DNA of 64,000 nt from Malus domestica (GCF_042453785.1 NC_091670.1:35041501-35105500); one strand, 5' to 3'; counted from the stretch's first letter, positions 1-12,043 are shown. The notes: generated by a model from the sequence alone, not told the origin. Numbers and translations: made by a program.

Positions 1-37
1 TCTATTTGAGCTTTAGGATTAATTAACTTCCTAAATG

Positions 38-81
<44 letters not shown>

Positions 82-249
82 TTTTCTATGAGTTTAACTC
101 TTTGTTTGCCTTGACAAGCTAGTTCTATTTGAGCTTTAGGATTAATTAACTTCCTAAATGTCCCTCTCTCTCTCTCTCTCTCTCTTCTCCTTTTCTATGA
201 GTTTAACTCTTTGTTTGCCTTGCTTTTATCCCCATATTGTAATGTTCAG
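1..249. repeat. Tandem 123-bp duplication with CT microsatellites, in an IMPL1 intron
   Basis: The segment starting at base 1 (tctatttgagctttaggatt) starts again at base 124, giving a direct duplication with a 123-bp period. Each unit contains a CT dinucleotide run, about 36 bases in the first copy and about 24 in the second. The second unit runs on into a pyrimidine-rich stretch ending in an AG at 248-249, the acceptor of the first visible IMPL1 exon. The duplication is therefore intronic. It probably reflects unequal exchange or slippage; no coding content is seen. Confidence 0.85.
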
Positions 250-3200
250 GGTGTTAGAAGGCTCGGTGCTGTTGCAGTAGACATATGCCAGGTAGCTCTT
301 GGGATTGTAGAAGCATACAGCTGGGAATATCGGCTAAAGCCATGGGATATGGCAGCTGGTGTTTTGGTAATGTGTTTTCTCACATATGCGTCTGTTAGGG
401 GTTTACAGCATAATAATTTTAATCCACAAGCGGTCCGATGAATTCTTATGTGGAAGTATTCATTGTTATAGCACATTCAACTGAACACCTTCATGTTTTC
501 GTTTTGTTAAAACATAATAGTTGCCGTAGCATTTTGTTTTTTATCTCTTAATTTTAGTTTTATTTTTTTTCTATAGCAATTTGGTCCGATTTAACTAGCA
601 TAAGTGATATAGTTTCTTTTAAAAAATATATATATATTACATTTACTTAGTTTAACTTGCAATACATGGTAAGTTTTTTTTTTTATTGTCTGATTGTACT
701 TAGTACTTGGAAAAAGTTGTGAATACTCAAAGTATTCATTAGGAATCAAGCACGTGCCGAAATAATATGTAACAACCCGTCCCAATTATTTAAACATATT
801 TTGGAACGGAATGGCACTTTGGTAATATCTTGGTTTTGGGTGAGATATTTTGGAAATTTTTGGCTTTTGGCCTTAATAGGTGAGCCACATGGGGCCCACC
901 CTTGAGCCCTTGTTCCCCCGGCCTCTCTCCTTTCTGCTCTGCCCCGAGTTCTCTCTCGCACAATTCACTCCCTCACACTCTCTCTCGGATTTCTCTCTCT
1001 CTTTTCTTTCCTTCCCGGATGACCAACGCACACACCCTAGGATCCTCCCAAGCAAGAACTCGAACCTAGGACAAGTCCGTGGTGCACCACAATGGCGAAG
1101 ATCAATGTTCACTTCCTCTCTTGTTGAACTTCGGCGAGCTCCTTTATCCTCGACGTAGATAAGCCCCTTAAACCTCTTGGTTAGTGTTTGTATGTGAGTT
1201 TGGGAACGTGTTGAGTTGTTTTGGTGGCTGTAGGACACATAAACGATTAAGATAGAGTTCCCAGTTGCCGGTGAGTAACTGTGGCTTCCAGGGCGTTTTC
1301 CGGCCACCACACACCTCGAAAGTGGTATAGATCTTTTCCTCTTTCCTTGGGCTTCATTTTGGTATATTATTTGACATATTTTGGTGTAGTTTCGAGGTTA
1401 ACCAGAGCTTGAGAAGCTCCAGCTTCCTTCCTCTTCGAAACCTGGCCTTTTTCCACGACGAAAATCAAACCAGGCCCTTAAGGCTGTGTAGGACTAGGCC
1501 TTCGGGTTGTTGAGTCTGAGCCCAAACCGTAGTGAGCCCAACCCCTTAACCAATTATCCTAGGCCTTTGGGCCAGCCTGCCGAGGCCAACCCACTTCGAA
1601 CCCAAGCCCAAACCTTTGACCCAGGCCTTACTGGCACAGGCCTTTGGCCCTTTGAACTCGAGCCTAACTCATGGGCCTTCAACCCAACCTAGCCAAGCCC
1701 AAAACCCGTTTGACCCAGCCCGTTTAACCCACTTGACGAAATATTTTGGAATATTCTAGTAGGAAATATTCTCTGGAATATGTTGACTTTTTCGAAATTT
1801 ACGTGGGACCTTTTGTAGGATAATTCGACGTCCTGAATCTGTTTTTGACGTTCGTTTTTTCAAATTCAATCATTTTAATAGAGTTTTATTAATTGGACCC
1901 TTTATGTGCTTAGGTGCATTTATTGTGGCGATTCTGTTTTCGCTAGTTTGCATGGCTCTTCGACGACAGAGTATCTGTGAGTGGACCCCTTCTAAAATGC
2001 ATGTTTTAATAGTAGAAATGCATACATGAAAAGCATGATTTAATGGTTACGCTTTATGAGTAAATTAGATTTACACTTATAATATATCATGCTTTATTGC
2101 GAATATTTTGGAATACCATATTTTATCGAACTTATGTTCTTTGTAGTATATATGATGGATGACTATATGCTACTTACGAACATGCTTTTACACACTTCTT
2201 TATAATATAGATGATAGATGACTTTATAATATGAAGATGTTTTTGATATATGTGTACCTATGTTTGGAAAGACTATGTTCAATGGTTTTGTGCCTATCTA
2301 GTGGTCACTGTTCCACCTAAGGGTGAAGGATATGGTTGTTGGTTGCAGGCCGGGAGAAATAATCTCTGGTTTCGGGTTGAGCGACATGGAGTTGACATTG
2401 GGTCGGGAGATACTGTTATTGGATACCATTATTTAGTACACTATATACGAGATATGTTTTATGAAGGTTTTATGGCATGCTAGGGTTTTTGAAAACCTAT
2501 TACATATTATGCTATTGATGTTTTTATTAAAACTTCGGGAGTTAGTATGTTGATAACTATTTCAGTATTTTATATATATCAACTTGATCCACTCATTTTT
2601 GTTTTGCGCCCCCTCGGGACTTAAAGTTGAGGCGTACAATCTCGGTGTCAAGGCACTTCCACCTCGGTATCTTCGAGTCCTCTCGGTGTAAGACCCACTC
2701 CTTTGTCCATTCAATTTTATATCATTTCTTTTCTAGTGTATAGAATTAGTTGTATGCTCTGAACACGTTCCTCATTTGCATATTAATTATATGTAAATTT
2801 ATAAGTCTTATTTATTTCTTGTTCTCATGCATTCTAATATGGCTTCGTCACTTTCGGATGTTGGCCAACACATACCTATCCTAGTGTTCGGGAAATATCA
2901 AGGTCGGACGTGTCATAATATGTCAATGAATAGTTTATTCATGATGAATATACAAATAGTAGACTTTCTGTCATATACATATCCTTACATTTTTATGGCA
3001 GGTATTTGGAAGTGTCGTGTAGGAGCAAGACAATCATAATCTCATGTGACAAGATGCTTAAACTGATGCATGAAGATTATAGTTCCCCTTTCCCTCAGCA
3101 GATATTTTGGTGACCAGATGTGTGAATTCAATTATTCATAGAATATGTAATGCAATTTTGAGCAAATAATTGAAGAGGCCGGAGGAAATAAGGTTACGTG

Positions 3201-3669
3201 CATGGATGGTGGAAAATTTCCTGTATTTGATAGATCTGTCTTGGTATCCAATGGTGTGCTGCATGGCAAGGTTAGTCTTATCTTCTGCTTTATCCATAAT
3301 CTGTTTACAAAACCTTATGTGTTGAGATCTAACCTCGTTTATATAATGCATGATCTTAATTTTCATTGCCTTTCCGTTACTACCACTAATCTTGTGAAGA
3401 TTTTTGGGTGAGGGTAGGTCGGGGTGGGTGAGTAGAGCAGATGGTTACTGTAACTCTGTAACAGAGCTCTGAGTAGTGCTTAATTTCCTGTGAAATGCGT
3501 CGTAGATTGTAATAAATGCACTAGTGGTTTTAAGGAAATAATTCTAGAATTTATATATTTTACAATGCAGCTTTTGGAGAGGATTGCACCTGCAACTGAG
3601 AAATTGAAGAGCAAAGGTATCGATTTTTCATTGTGGTACAAGCCCGAAGATTACACAACAGACATTTGA
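250..3669 (+). CDS. IMPL1: Inositol monophosphatase-like protein (IMPL1), last three exons only
   Basis: Exons 250-366, 3163-3270 and 3571-3669 (stop TGA) join in phase 0. They give the C-terminal third of a plastid inositol-monophosphatase-like protein, which dephosphorylates inositol phosphates or related sugar phosphates. The first exon carries the family's second metal-binding motif, WDMAAG, at about residues 30-35 of the visible part. The later exons read MDGGKFPVFDRSVLVSNGVL and then LLERIAPATEKLKSKGIDFS, both highly typical of plant IMPL1. Upstream exons lie outside the window. Two oddities: an extra Ser codon in the normally contiguous AYWEYRL stretch (AYSWEYRL), and an extra Gln codon at the start of the second exon because the only nearby acceptor AG is at 3161-3162. 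The intron at 367-3162 is swollen by a solo LTR. Identity is confident; whether this copy is fully functional is less sure. Confidence 0.85.
763..767. repeat. Target-site duplication (left) of the solo LTR
   Basis: The sequence taata directly abuts the LTR terminus at 768 and is repeated exactly at 2916-2920. Confidence 0.85.
768..2915 (+). mobile_element. Solo LTR (2.15 kb) in an IMPL1 intron
   Basis: The element starts TGTAACAACCCGTCCC and ends GGTCGGACGTGTCA, the TG...CA ends of an LTR. It is flanked by the 5-bp direct repeat taata (763-767 and 2916-2920). There is no internal domain, primer-binding site or second LTR, so this is a solo LTR left by LTR-LTR recombination. It is GC-richer than the host intron and holds only short non-significant ORFs. 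A diverged relative lies reversed at 15503-22580, and homology with it is clear near the 3' end (around 2620-2915). Superfamily is uncertain; the termini resemble plant Ty3/Gypsy LTRs. Confidence 0.85.
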
Positions 3670-4676
3670 TCACATATCAACAAGAAAGTGGTCTCTCATT
3701 GTTTCATTGGCGAAGTTCACTGTAAATTACATTTCAAGCGCACGTGATAAATAATATATCTCAGCATGTTTTCCTTTATTGATATGAATATGGTTTTAGT
3801 TACAGCATAATGTTTTCGTATGTTGCTATGGGCAAGCGGCCGGAATGGTTTTAATTGTTCTAATTCAGAAATAATCGTCGTTAATGATCATGGACTGATC
3901 TTTCTCGTCAAGAATTGATCCTATGTGAAATCATTTTACTCACTCTACTGAAGCAGAAGAAAGAAAAATGTGAATTTTGGGAGTAGTTAGAAGTGTGAAT
4001 TGTATTGCAGAAATATACCAATTATTTATATGATCAAATATATCAAATCAAATGTATAATCACTATCAAACTTATGAAATTTAAATTGGGAAAAAATGAA
4101 TAAGAAAATATGGCTGTGAACCAAGGAGAGGCGCGATGTCGCTGCCCTAAAGCCGTAGACGCCTCCCTACGTGCAGGTTATGGCGGTGCCTACAACTCCA
4201 AGATACAACCCAAAGCCTCACAGGATGTCTGATCCGATATGCACGTCAACGGCAGACGGAATTGCCAAGTAATGATCAATTGCCCAAGAATTATGAAGTA
4301 TGAATGTAAATAGAATGACAGAGATGTGAGAATTGAGGGAGACAGAAAAGTTTTTTAAGCGTCTTCTGTTTTCTGTATGAGGTTTCATATTTAAAGAACT
4401 CCTCATACCCTTTTAAAAAGGAATATGACTTTTCAAATAAAACACAACTCTTAAATATTATAAATAAATAAAATAAAATAAATAATAAGTTTTGAATCTT
4501 TAAAATAAAATATTATTAAAATATTTAAAATAACCAACAAAAAGTGTATCATTGTTTTATTATTCTATTCCGATCATTTCTTACATATGCAACTCACTCA
4601 TTTCTGCTATTAAAAAACCCAGAACATTATTTCCGTGCTTATCAGCGAAGTTGTTGAGTACTCTGCAACTTAGTTA
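3670..4676. other. Intergenic region after IMPL1, no gene seen
   Basis: This holds the IMPL1 3' untranslated region and AT-rich intergenic DNA. A short GC-rich island lies at about 4115-4260. I find no convincing ORF, RNA gene or repeat boundary here. Confidence 0.6.
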
Positions 4677-5000
4677 TTAGGATAATGACGACACCCTTGT
4701 TAACAAGCCCTTTCTTCCTTTCCCACCGTCGTACTCATACATAGAAAACTCCATGTCGCCATGTTTCTCAGGCGATGCCCGAAACTCGCCAACTGGGATC
4801 TCGACCCATTGTCCTCTTGGGGTTTGCATCTAATTAACTTTACGCCACTGCTTGGTGCCACGAGGGAGAGTGAGCCTGAAATTGACTGGAACTCCCCATC
4901 CATAATTTGCAGCTTTCAGCTTGACCACGAATACAACTTCATAAAGAGTTCCGGGTGACAGCTTCGCTGTTTCAAACTTTCCGTGCACTTCTAATCAACA
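4677..5000 (-). pseudogene. Broken PP2-A-type phloem lectin exon
   Basis: Read on the minus strand, this is the last exon of a PP2-A (phloem protein 2) lectin. It reads LEVHGKF, then KLSPGTLYEVVFVVKLK, YGWGVPVNFRLTLP, TPRGQWVEIPVGEF and MEFSMYEYDGG, ending at a TAA at 4677-4679. Two in-frame stops break it. TGA at 4995-4997 replaces the Trp of the conserved C-W-L-E-V motif, and TAG at 4830-4832 replaces a Leu before MQTPRG. Otherwise the frame is intact over about 105 codons, so the loss looks recent. No upstream exons were recognised. An intact relative lies 8.5 kb away on the same strand (13508-14529), suggesting a small local PP2 cluster. Confidence 0.85.
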
Positions 5001-6238
5001 TACATTCAACAATCGATATATTATCCTCGTTGTGATCATTGTTTGTGTGGGAACATAAAATATCACCATCAACAGGAACACGCCACATGTACACTTATCA
5101 AATATAACTACTTTGTCTATAAAGAATACACAAACCATTAGTCAAACTTTAACAGGCTAACATGTTACATTTTTTACGAAGGTCCTAGAAGCCCACAATC
5201 AACAAGCGCCTTTGCTCCCAATTCATCGCAAATGGTCAAAGTTGATCGCTGTTAGACCTACTAAGATTCTCCGAAGCATATTCCAAGAATCTCCGAAGCA
5301 TGTTTCAAGAATCTCAAAGGAATACTCTTTCATCAATGTGCAGACTAACACTCTGGTAACAGGTTTAATGAACCTAGACGCTAGGGTTAACTTGTCGGTT
5401 CTCTATAAATAGTCAAGGCCACTCACTTTAGTCCAGTTTTCAAAAAACTTTCAGCACACTCTTATTACTTCCTACAATCTTTCTGACTTAGGCATCGGAA
5501 ACCTTTTGACTAACACGATATATACCAATATTAGTCTAACTATGTTGGTCTCTTTTCTTTGTGTGTAGGTTTTTGCCAATTCAATTCAAGACGGAAATTT
5601 GCTCCTCGGAGCATTCTTGACTTACTTTGGGATATCGATTGAGAAGTTTCCTTTACTGTTTACATTCTTTTTTAAGGCCTTCTCCTTTTCTTTATATAAG
5701 TTGGAAATCTACCCGCTAGAATTTAAATTGAAGACTCCCGAACATCCTTCAAGATGACGGATTTCTACTGCCAGTATCTCTTTTCGGAGGTGAGTTTTTG
5801 CTCCTGCAGTTAGAAGCTTTGTTGTTTTAGTAGGATTTTATGATTTTATGAACTAGTTTTCTGAAAAAAATAAAGAACATGAAATGAACAATGGCGGTTG
5901 CTCTATGAAGGAGAGTACATTGCTCTCTATTTCATTTCTTGTATTTTCTTAGATCCGATTACAAAGGGAAGCCATCACGCATAATTAAAGTGTGATGCTA
6001 GCAAAGGACAAAGTAATACCGTTCGGATTTGACACGGTTCACTCGTATAAGAGTGATCACGTGCACCGCATGGGTAAGCTTAAAAACATCATTCACTTAT
6101 ACACGTGACTAACTCCACATCGTTTAGATGTTCTAATCTAGGTCATTCATTCCATTTGAATATAACCTTCATACATTCAAAGAAAGAACAGTTGCTTCAA
6201 TTTCGAGCTGCACTGTGATGCACTCCAACCCTTTGATC
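5001..6238. other. Intergenic region with a possible degraded LTR (about 5200-5760)
   Basis: No gene is recognised. A TATA-like ctctataaatag at 5400-5411, followed by a long transcribed-leader-like sequence and the motif gctcctcggagc near 5600, resembles the U3-R-U5 arrangement of a plant LTR. No termini or duplicated target site were found, so this is only a suggestion. The remainder up to 6238 is unassigned intergenic DNA. Confidence 0.35.
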
Positions 6239-6762
6239 TGTTAAACTGTCCCACATCGGTGGTTTGAAGAAAACCAAAGAGGTTTAAATAGTATTACCCC
6301 ACTCTAACTAATACTGAGGCCTTTTGTGGTAAAACCCCACACCTGACGGATTGGGCAGGTGGCTAAGTTGGGGACAATATCGGTGTCGTTAGAGTGGGGC
6401 GGGCCCGACGATCCAAAAATTCCAACATGGTATCAGAGCCCACGGTTGCGGGCCCGTGCAAGCCAACGAGCTTGTGTGCAAGCCAATGAGCTTGTCACCA
6501 CCCGGAAGGAAACAAGTCTAAGCTCTTAATATAGAGACGATCGCTGAGTTCCATTGAAAACAAGTGGGCCCAACGTGAGCCAACCTCTGAGTTTCAATTA
6601 CCGATGTGGATCTCCAGGTGTGAACCACTAAATGAGGTTACACGTGAGGGGGAGTGTTAAACTGTCCCACATCGGTGGTTTGAAGAAAACCAAAGAGGTT
6701 TAAATAGTATTACCCCACTCTAACTAATACTGAGGCCTTTTGTGGTAAAACCCCACACCTGA
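6239..6762 (+). mobile_element. TRIM retrotransposon with truncated 3' LTR
   Basis: The 5' LTR (6239-6427, 189 bp) starts TGTTAAACTGTCCCACATCG and ends CA. A tRNA-Met primer-binding site, TGGTATCAGAGCC, begins immediately after it at 6428. The internal domain is only about 227 bp and has no coding capacity. A polypurine tract (gtgagggggag, ending 6654) precedes the 3' LTR at 6655. That LTR matches the 5' LTR for 108 bp and then stops abruptly at 6762, where Copia RNase H coding sequence begins. Size, primer-binding site and lack of ORFs fit a terminal-repeat retrotransposon in miniature. Confidence 0.85.
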
Positions 6763-7297
6763 TGCAAGGAACTGTTGACTATGGAATTAAGTATGAAAAG
6801 GGAAATGCAGCTCTACTCATAGGACTTTGTGACAGTGATTGGAGTGGAGATGAAGATGACATGAAGTCCACATCAGGGTATGCTTTCAGCTTTGGCAGTG
6901 GTGCATTTTCTTGGGCTTCTGTAAAGCAACAGAGTGTTGCACTCTCAACTGCTGAAGCCGAGTATATGAGTGCCTCAGAAGCCACCACTCAAGCTACATG
7001 GCTGAGATTTGTGCTGCATGATTTTGGTGAAGAATTGATCGAACCAACTCCTTTAATGTGTGATAACACATCAGTAATTGCAATGTCAAAGAATCCGGTA
7101 TTCCATCAGAGGTCTAAACATATCAAGAGGAAGTTTCATTTCATCAGAGATGCAATTCAGGAAGGAACAATTGACCTGCAATACTGCAAAAGTGAGGAGC
7201 AACTAACTGACATTTTCACCAAAGCGCTTCCTAAAGACAGATTCTGTGCTTTGAGGGATAAGCTTGGGGTAATCTCAGTTAAGACCTTAGAAGGGAG
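6763..7297 (+). pseudogene. Copia pol remnant: RNase H domain C-terminal part
   Basis: An open frame of about 178 codons (stop near 7305) encodes the C-terminal part of a Copia polyprotein. It contains LCDSDWSGDEDDMKSTSGYA, the RNase H core STAEAEYMSASEATTQATWL, CDNTSVIAMSKNPVFHQRSK and LTDIFTKALPKD. Everything upstream (gag, protease, integrase, reverse transcriptase) is missing, replaced at 6762/6763 by the broken TRIM LTR. The frame runs a few codons into the element's own 3' LTR, which starts at 7298. The remnant is not autonomous. Confidence 0.85.
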
Positions 7298-7857
7298 TGT
7301 TAGTTGATTAAGGTCTAAACTGTATTTTCCTTACTTTAGCAAGTGTAAATAAATCAATTAGTGATCAAGGGCTGAGATTAGATAATATTGTGCTAGGCTC
7401 AGATGTAAGCATGTGTCAAGTGTTAGAGTATGAGTGTGATTCTCACAGTTTAGTAATAATCATTGTTATTTCAGATTGGTATAAAGATGTCTTAATGTGT
7501 TTATAAGAGTTAATTCAACTTTGGTTTGGATTGAAACTCTACTGTTGGCTCGAGAATAGAACTCATACTTATACAAGGATTTGGTCTTGTATTCCTTGTA
7601 GGATTGTAATAGGGCAATCTATGTTTAGTATAAAAACATAAGCCACTGCTCTCACAAAAGATACGCTCAATATTGAACTAAGACCTATTGTTAGTTTGAG
7701 TACTTTTGATTTTGCAAGAGATGAGAAGCTTGTGTAGATTCGTCCATGGCTTCTTCATCCATGAACATGTCTATGTTAAACTTAGAAACACGGCAGCTTT
7801 TCAAATCAATTTCATATCTCAGGCCTTACGGGAAGGCTTTGTTACATACACTACAAC

Positions 7858-8127
7858 ATACAAACTTTACAATTTACCGAGAATGCCGTTATTGAAGGAA
7901 CTGTTTTTCAAAGATTTCCTCCGGACTTGCTTAAGAAGTTGAGTACAGATTATCTTGTAATGCAAAACCATAAATATGGAATCTCACCAAAGAGGCTTAT
8001 GGAGAACGAGAATCTGTCGAGTTTCTTTAAGATCTTGACAACTTGTACTGATGAAGATGATAAGGTCTATGTGTCCACAGTACACGCATACAACTATCCT
8101 GTGACTGCCTTCCAATGACATCCAGAG
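7858..8127 (+). pseudogene. Captured gamma-glutamyl hydrolase fragment in the 5' LTR
   Basis: One frame of the LTR encodes the C-terminal part of plant gamma-glutamyl hydrolase, the vacuolar enzyme that trims polyglutamate from folates. It reads IEGTVFQRFPPDLLKKL, LVMQNHKYGISPKRL, LSSFFKILTTCTDEDDKVYV and AYNYPVTAFQ. It then meets TGA (8116-8118) where the family has Trp of the WHPE motif, and continues as His-Pro-Glu before homology ends. The catalytic His codon remains but lies after the stop. No catalytic Cys region is present. It lies downstream of the LTR TATA-like box, so it would fall in element transcripts. About 90 codons match; identity is confident and function is not expected. Confidence 0.82.
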
Positions 8128-9691
8128 TTGCACCATCTGTTGTCTTCTGACAGCACACATGGGAAAAACTTCGTCAAACAGTCTGCAGGTACGTGTTGCA
8201 GATATTACTTCAGTATTTGCATATGTAGAACATATTTGATGCGTTGGTTGTGATTTAGTTGCTAAATTCTTGTGTTCTTGGCTAAGTATATTATAAAGGC
8301 TATGCTTATTCTTACATGTGGTATCAGAGCCATTGAATTTAACAACTAAATTCGATCAAAAATCGTTTCCTAAAATCTGCAACATATAAAGTCTATCTAT
8401 TTGGTTTTCTGAAGAACAAGGAGTGTGACGTCGTTTTGTGCGAATAATTTTTTATTAAATGACTCTTGGCTGCCCAAAAGAAAACTGGGTTCTTTAAACT
8501 ATTTTTAAAAGTTTTATAACCATTATCGATTCAAAAGAAGAAAACAACCAGCGATCTTTTGATCATGTCTGCAGACATCTTCATCTTGTTTGTCTCTAGA
8601 AGATCCATGTAAGTGATCTGTTAACATCAAATCTCACCAAAATATAATTATATATTTCTGGTAACTATTGCTTCCGTTGCGTTGTTAATGATGTCTACAA
8701 CTTATGGTATTTTCTGTTTTTCTGATCTCTCTTGTATTAATAATGGTCATAAATATAGAAAGATGTTCTGGGTTTTCAAACCATGATGTCGTACAATGCT
8801 TATGAAATATTTACAGACTTTATTTGCATTTTATTGACCCGCATGCTGTTTCTTTTGGTTTTTGATGTTTCAATTGAAATCGCGACTGTAACAATGGCAA
8901 TGCACTTCGATAATCTGCAATGGTACGAGGTCCATAGGAATTTGGAGTGATGGCAATCCATATGGATGGGTCTCAAGCATTGATGGATAATTTATTTCGT
9001 TGATTTGGAGCCAAGGAATTGCAATCGGGTTGACGAATACGGGTCCAATGATGCATTCAGGTAACTCACTTCACTGTTTCATGCATGATTAATTGTTCTC
9101 CTATATGCGTGATTATAGTTCGATGAGTTGGAGCATAATGAATTAGGGCTTTTGCTATTTCGAGTATGCTTGTTTATTTATATATATTGTGAAGGCATGA
9201 TTAAACTCGAAATCCCTATAAATGCCAACTTGTGATTTATGTGAGATGTCTGGAATCATCCTTTGCTGCATAAATAAATTAGTGTATGTCTAGATATACT
9301 CTTCTATTTTTCATTAAAGAGTCAATGTGTATGCATTTTTTCATGTATGAATCTCGATACATTTAAATTGCGGGGAGCTACACATGCACATCTTAGTGTC
9401 AATTCCTGATTTTCAATTGGTTTGATTTATATCAAGTTTGGGTTGGAATGGATTTGACTGCATATCATATGCAAGTCAGGAGGTATTATAAAGCGACAAA
9501 AATAAATGCATATATAAAGTGGATGCAAATTGCTTTGTGATTTATACATAATAGCATATTTGAATGAAATCTGTATATATATGGAGATAGCATTCGTGCA
9601 TAGACGTTGTAATTATGGGCATGCGTTTTTATATATATCAAATGGAACTTGCATAAGTTTCTCTGCATATTGATGCATGCATGCATACAAA

Positions 9692-9742
<51 letters not shown>

Positions 9743-9744
<2 letters not shown>

Positions 9745-9951
9745 AATTGCTTAAGGGGAGGGATCCCCATTTTTTCAAAAAAATGGGGACACGCTCCCCA
9801 CCGTTGGATTTGAATTAAATGAAATCCTGTGGTTGAGATTCTATGGCCTGTGTTTTAATCTCAACCACACAATTTCATTAAAGTCAATCTAACGGTGGGG
9901 AGCGTGTCCCCATTTTTTTTGAAAAAATGGGGATCCCTCCCCTTAAGCTCC

Positions 9952-9953
<2 letters not shown>
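9743..9953. mobile_element. Micron-like foldback MITE inside a TA microsatellite
   Basis: About 70-bp imperfect inverted repeats face each other. The left arm reads cttaaggggagggatcccca and continues through acgctccccaccgtt; the right arm is its reverse complement. A central loop of about 70 bp lies between them. (TA)n runs border it on both sides (about 9700-9742 and 9954-10022). Insertion into TA repeats with long inverted repeats is the published signature of Micron-type MITEs. There is no coding content. Confidence 0.75.

Positions 9954-10022
<69 letters not shown>
9954..10022. repeat. TA microsatellite (right side of the MITE)
   Basis: An uninterrupted alternating TA run of about 68 bases. 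Together with about 40 bases of the same repeat at 9702-9742 it brackets the MITE, which probably inserted into one longer array. Confidence 0.9.
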
Positions 10023-10027
<5 letters not shown>

Positions 10028-12043
10028 AGATGAATATATAAGGTAGATGTTTTATTGACTGCCTATAATGAGTCTTGTGACAATAAACTTTTAGCCATTT
10101 ACAATATATATATTCTATTATGAATCGGAAAGCAAATAATTATTTTGTCATCTTATTGGAAATTCATAAGATTAATGATATGTGGCTATCGTTATTTTCT
10201 CCAAGGACTTGCTTACGAATCTGTATATAATTGATGATGGTGTTGACAATGAATTAAAGGCATGAATATTTTTTTTTTTTTTGGATTATTGTCGACTAAT
10301 CTTATCATGTATATATCGATGCATGCTTATTGTATATGTATATTTTGTGATTTCATGATGCATGCTTCCGCTATTATATTTTGGTTGAAATCACAAATAG
10401 GGAGGAAGATGAACTTCGAGTTCTCCAGAAGAAATAGTGGTCTTGATTATCTCGTTTTAATCAAGACATGTTGTTGTGATATATATCCAGACATTATCAA
10501 AATTTGGTTGATCTTGCTCGATGGATATTGAACTAGTTAGGATCAAATTGAATGCAAAAATATTGTGCTTGCTATTCTGATTTTGATCATTGTTGAAACT
10601 AGTGATTTTGGGTTTATGTGAGATAAGTTTTTCCGAATGGATTGTGACTATCTTTTGATACATAGACTGTTTGCATAATGGTTTAGGTGTATTTGACTAA
10701 ACTGAGATTATGCAATTGGTAAGGAATCGGGAATCAATTGGTTCATATCTCTGGTTTCTTTATTGGCTGTGCAGTACATTCTGCTTATGCTTAAGTGGGA
10801 GAAGAATGTAAGCATAAGGTTAATTAGGCCGGCCATTATAATCCATTTGGATGCTTGAAAACCAGATTATGGTTTTATTGAAGCAATTGGTAATTATTTA
10901 TGTTACTTAATTTGTTTAAGTAATGAGAAGTTTAGTGCTATTTGCTGGAACTAAACTTAACTTGATATAGTGGGAGCAAATCAATTTGTGTGTTTGTTCT
11001 AGTCAAGTAAAATCACATTGTTGTAAATACAAATTGGATGAATGTGATCATGGAATTTGTTTGCATATTTGTTGCGGCAATTGATCACATTGATAAGACA
11101 TTCAGTGTATTGCAATGACCATTAGTTAATACAGTTGATATTAACTTATACTTAACTTGTTTGTGTTAAGTATAGCCCAGTTAAGTGGGAGCAAATTGGT
11201 TTGGTTTTTGCTATATTGGTTCACATAATTACAAAGTGCAAATTAAGTATGTTGTGACTTTTGAGTTAATTCTGCGATGTAACAGAAAAGATTCTTAAGT
11301 TCAATACTTTAAAATGCATAGGTAAGTTGTATGTGAGGTTAAGCTTTTGTTATCCAAAAGATTTTGTGGCTATATGAGTGGGAGTAGACGTCTTGGTTTA
11401 CTTTTGTGAACATGAACTAGACATTGTGATTTGTAAGTTAAATCTGTATTTTGTGTTGCAGAGGCAATTATAAATTCATTGTTTTGGTTTATGTAAGCTG
11501 GTTGTGTCTATGTACTAGTGTGTTGATGAATGACTTATGTCATCACCTTTATATTGAATTTGAGATGATTATTTACTGTTGTGAATCATACTCAAGTGGG
11601 AGAATGTTAGAGTATGAGTGTGATTCTCACAGTTTAGTAATAATCATTGTTATTTCAGATTGGTATAAAGATGTCTTAATGTGTTTATAAGAGTTAATTC
11701 AACTTTGGTTTGGATTGAAACTCTACTGTTGGCTCGAGAATAGAACTCATACTTATACAAGGATTTGGTCTTGTATTCCTTGTAGGATTGTAATAGGGCA
11801 ATCTATGTTTAGTATAAAAACATAAGCCACTGCTCTCACAAAAGATACGCTCAATATTGAACTAAGACCTATTGTTAGTTTGAGTACTTTTGATTTTGCA
11901 AGAGAGGAGAAGCTTGTGTGTAGATTCGTCCATGTCTTCTTCATCCATGAACATGTCTATGTTAAACTTAGAAACACGGCAGCTTTTCAAATCAATTTCA
12001 TATCTCAGGCCTTACGGGAAGGCTTTGTTACATACACTACAAC

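Larger units (their letters stand above)
8317..11604 (+). other. Internal region of the non-autonomous LTR element
   Basis: There is no recognisable protein domain. From about 10790 the sequence repeats a polypurine-like motif (agtgggag or close) at about 10795, 10970, 11184, 11377 and 11594. Only the last abuts the 3' LTR. The motifs are spaced by roughly 180-220 bp and embedded in loosely similar sequence. A Micron-like MITE in a TA microsatellite lies at 9700-10022. Confidence 0.6.
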
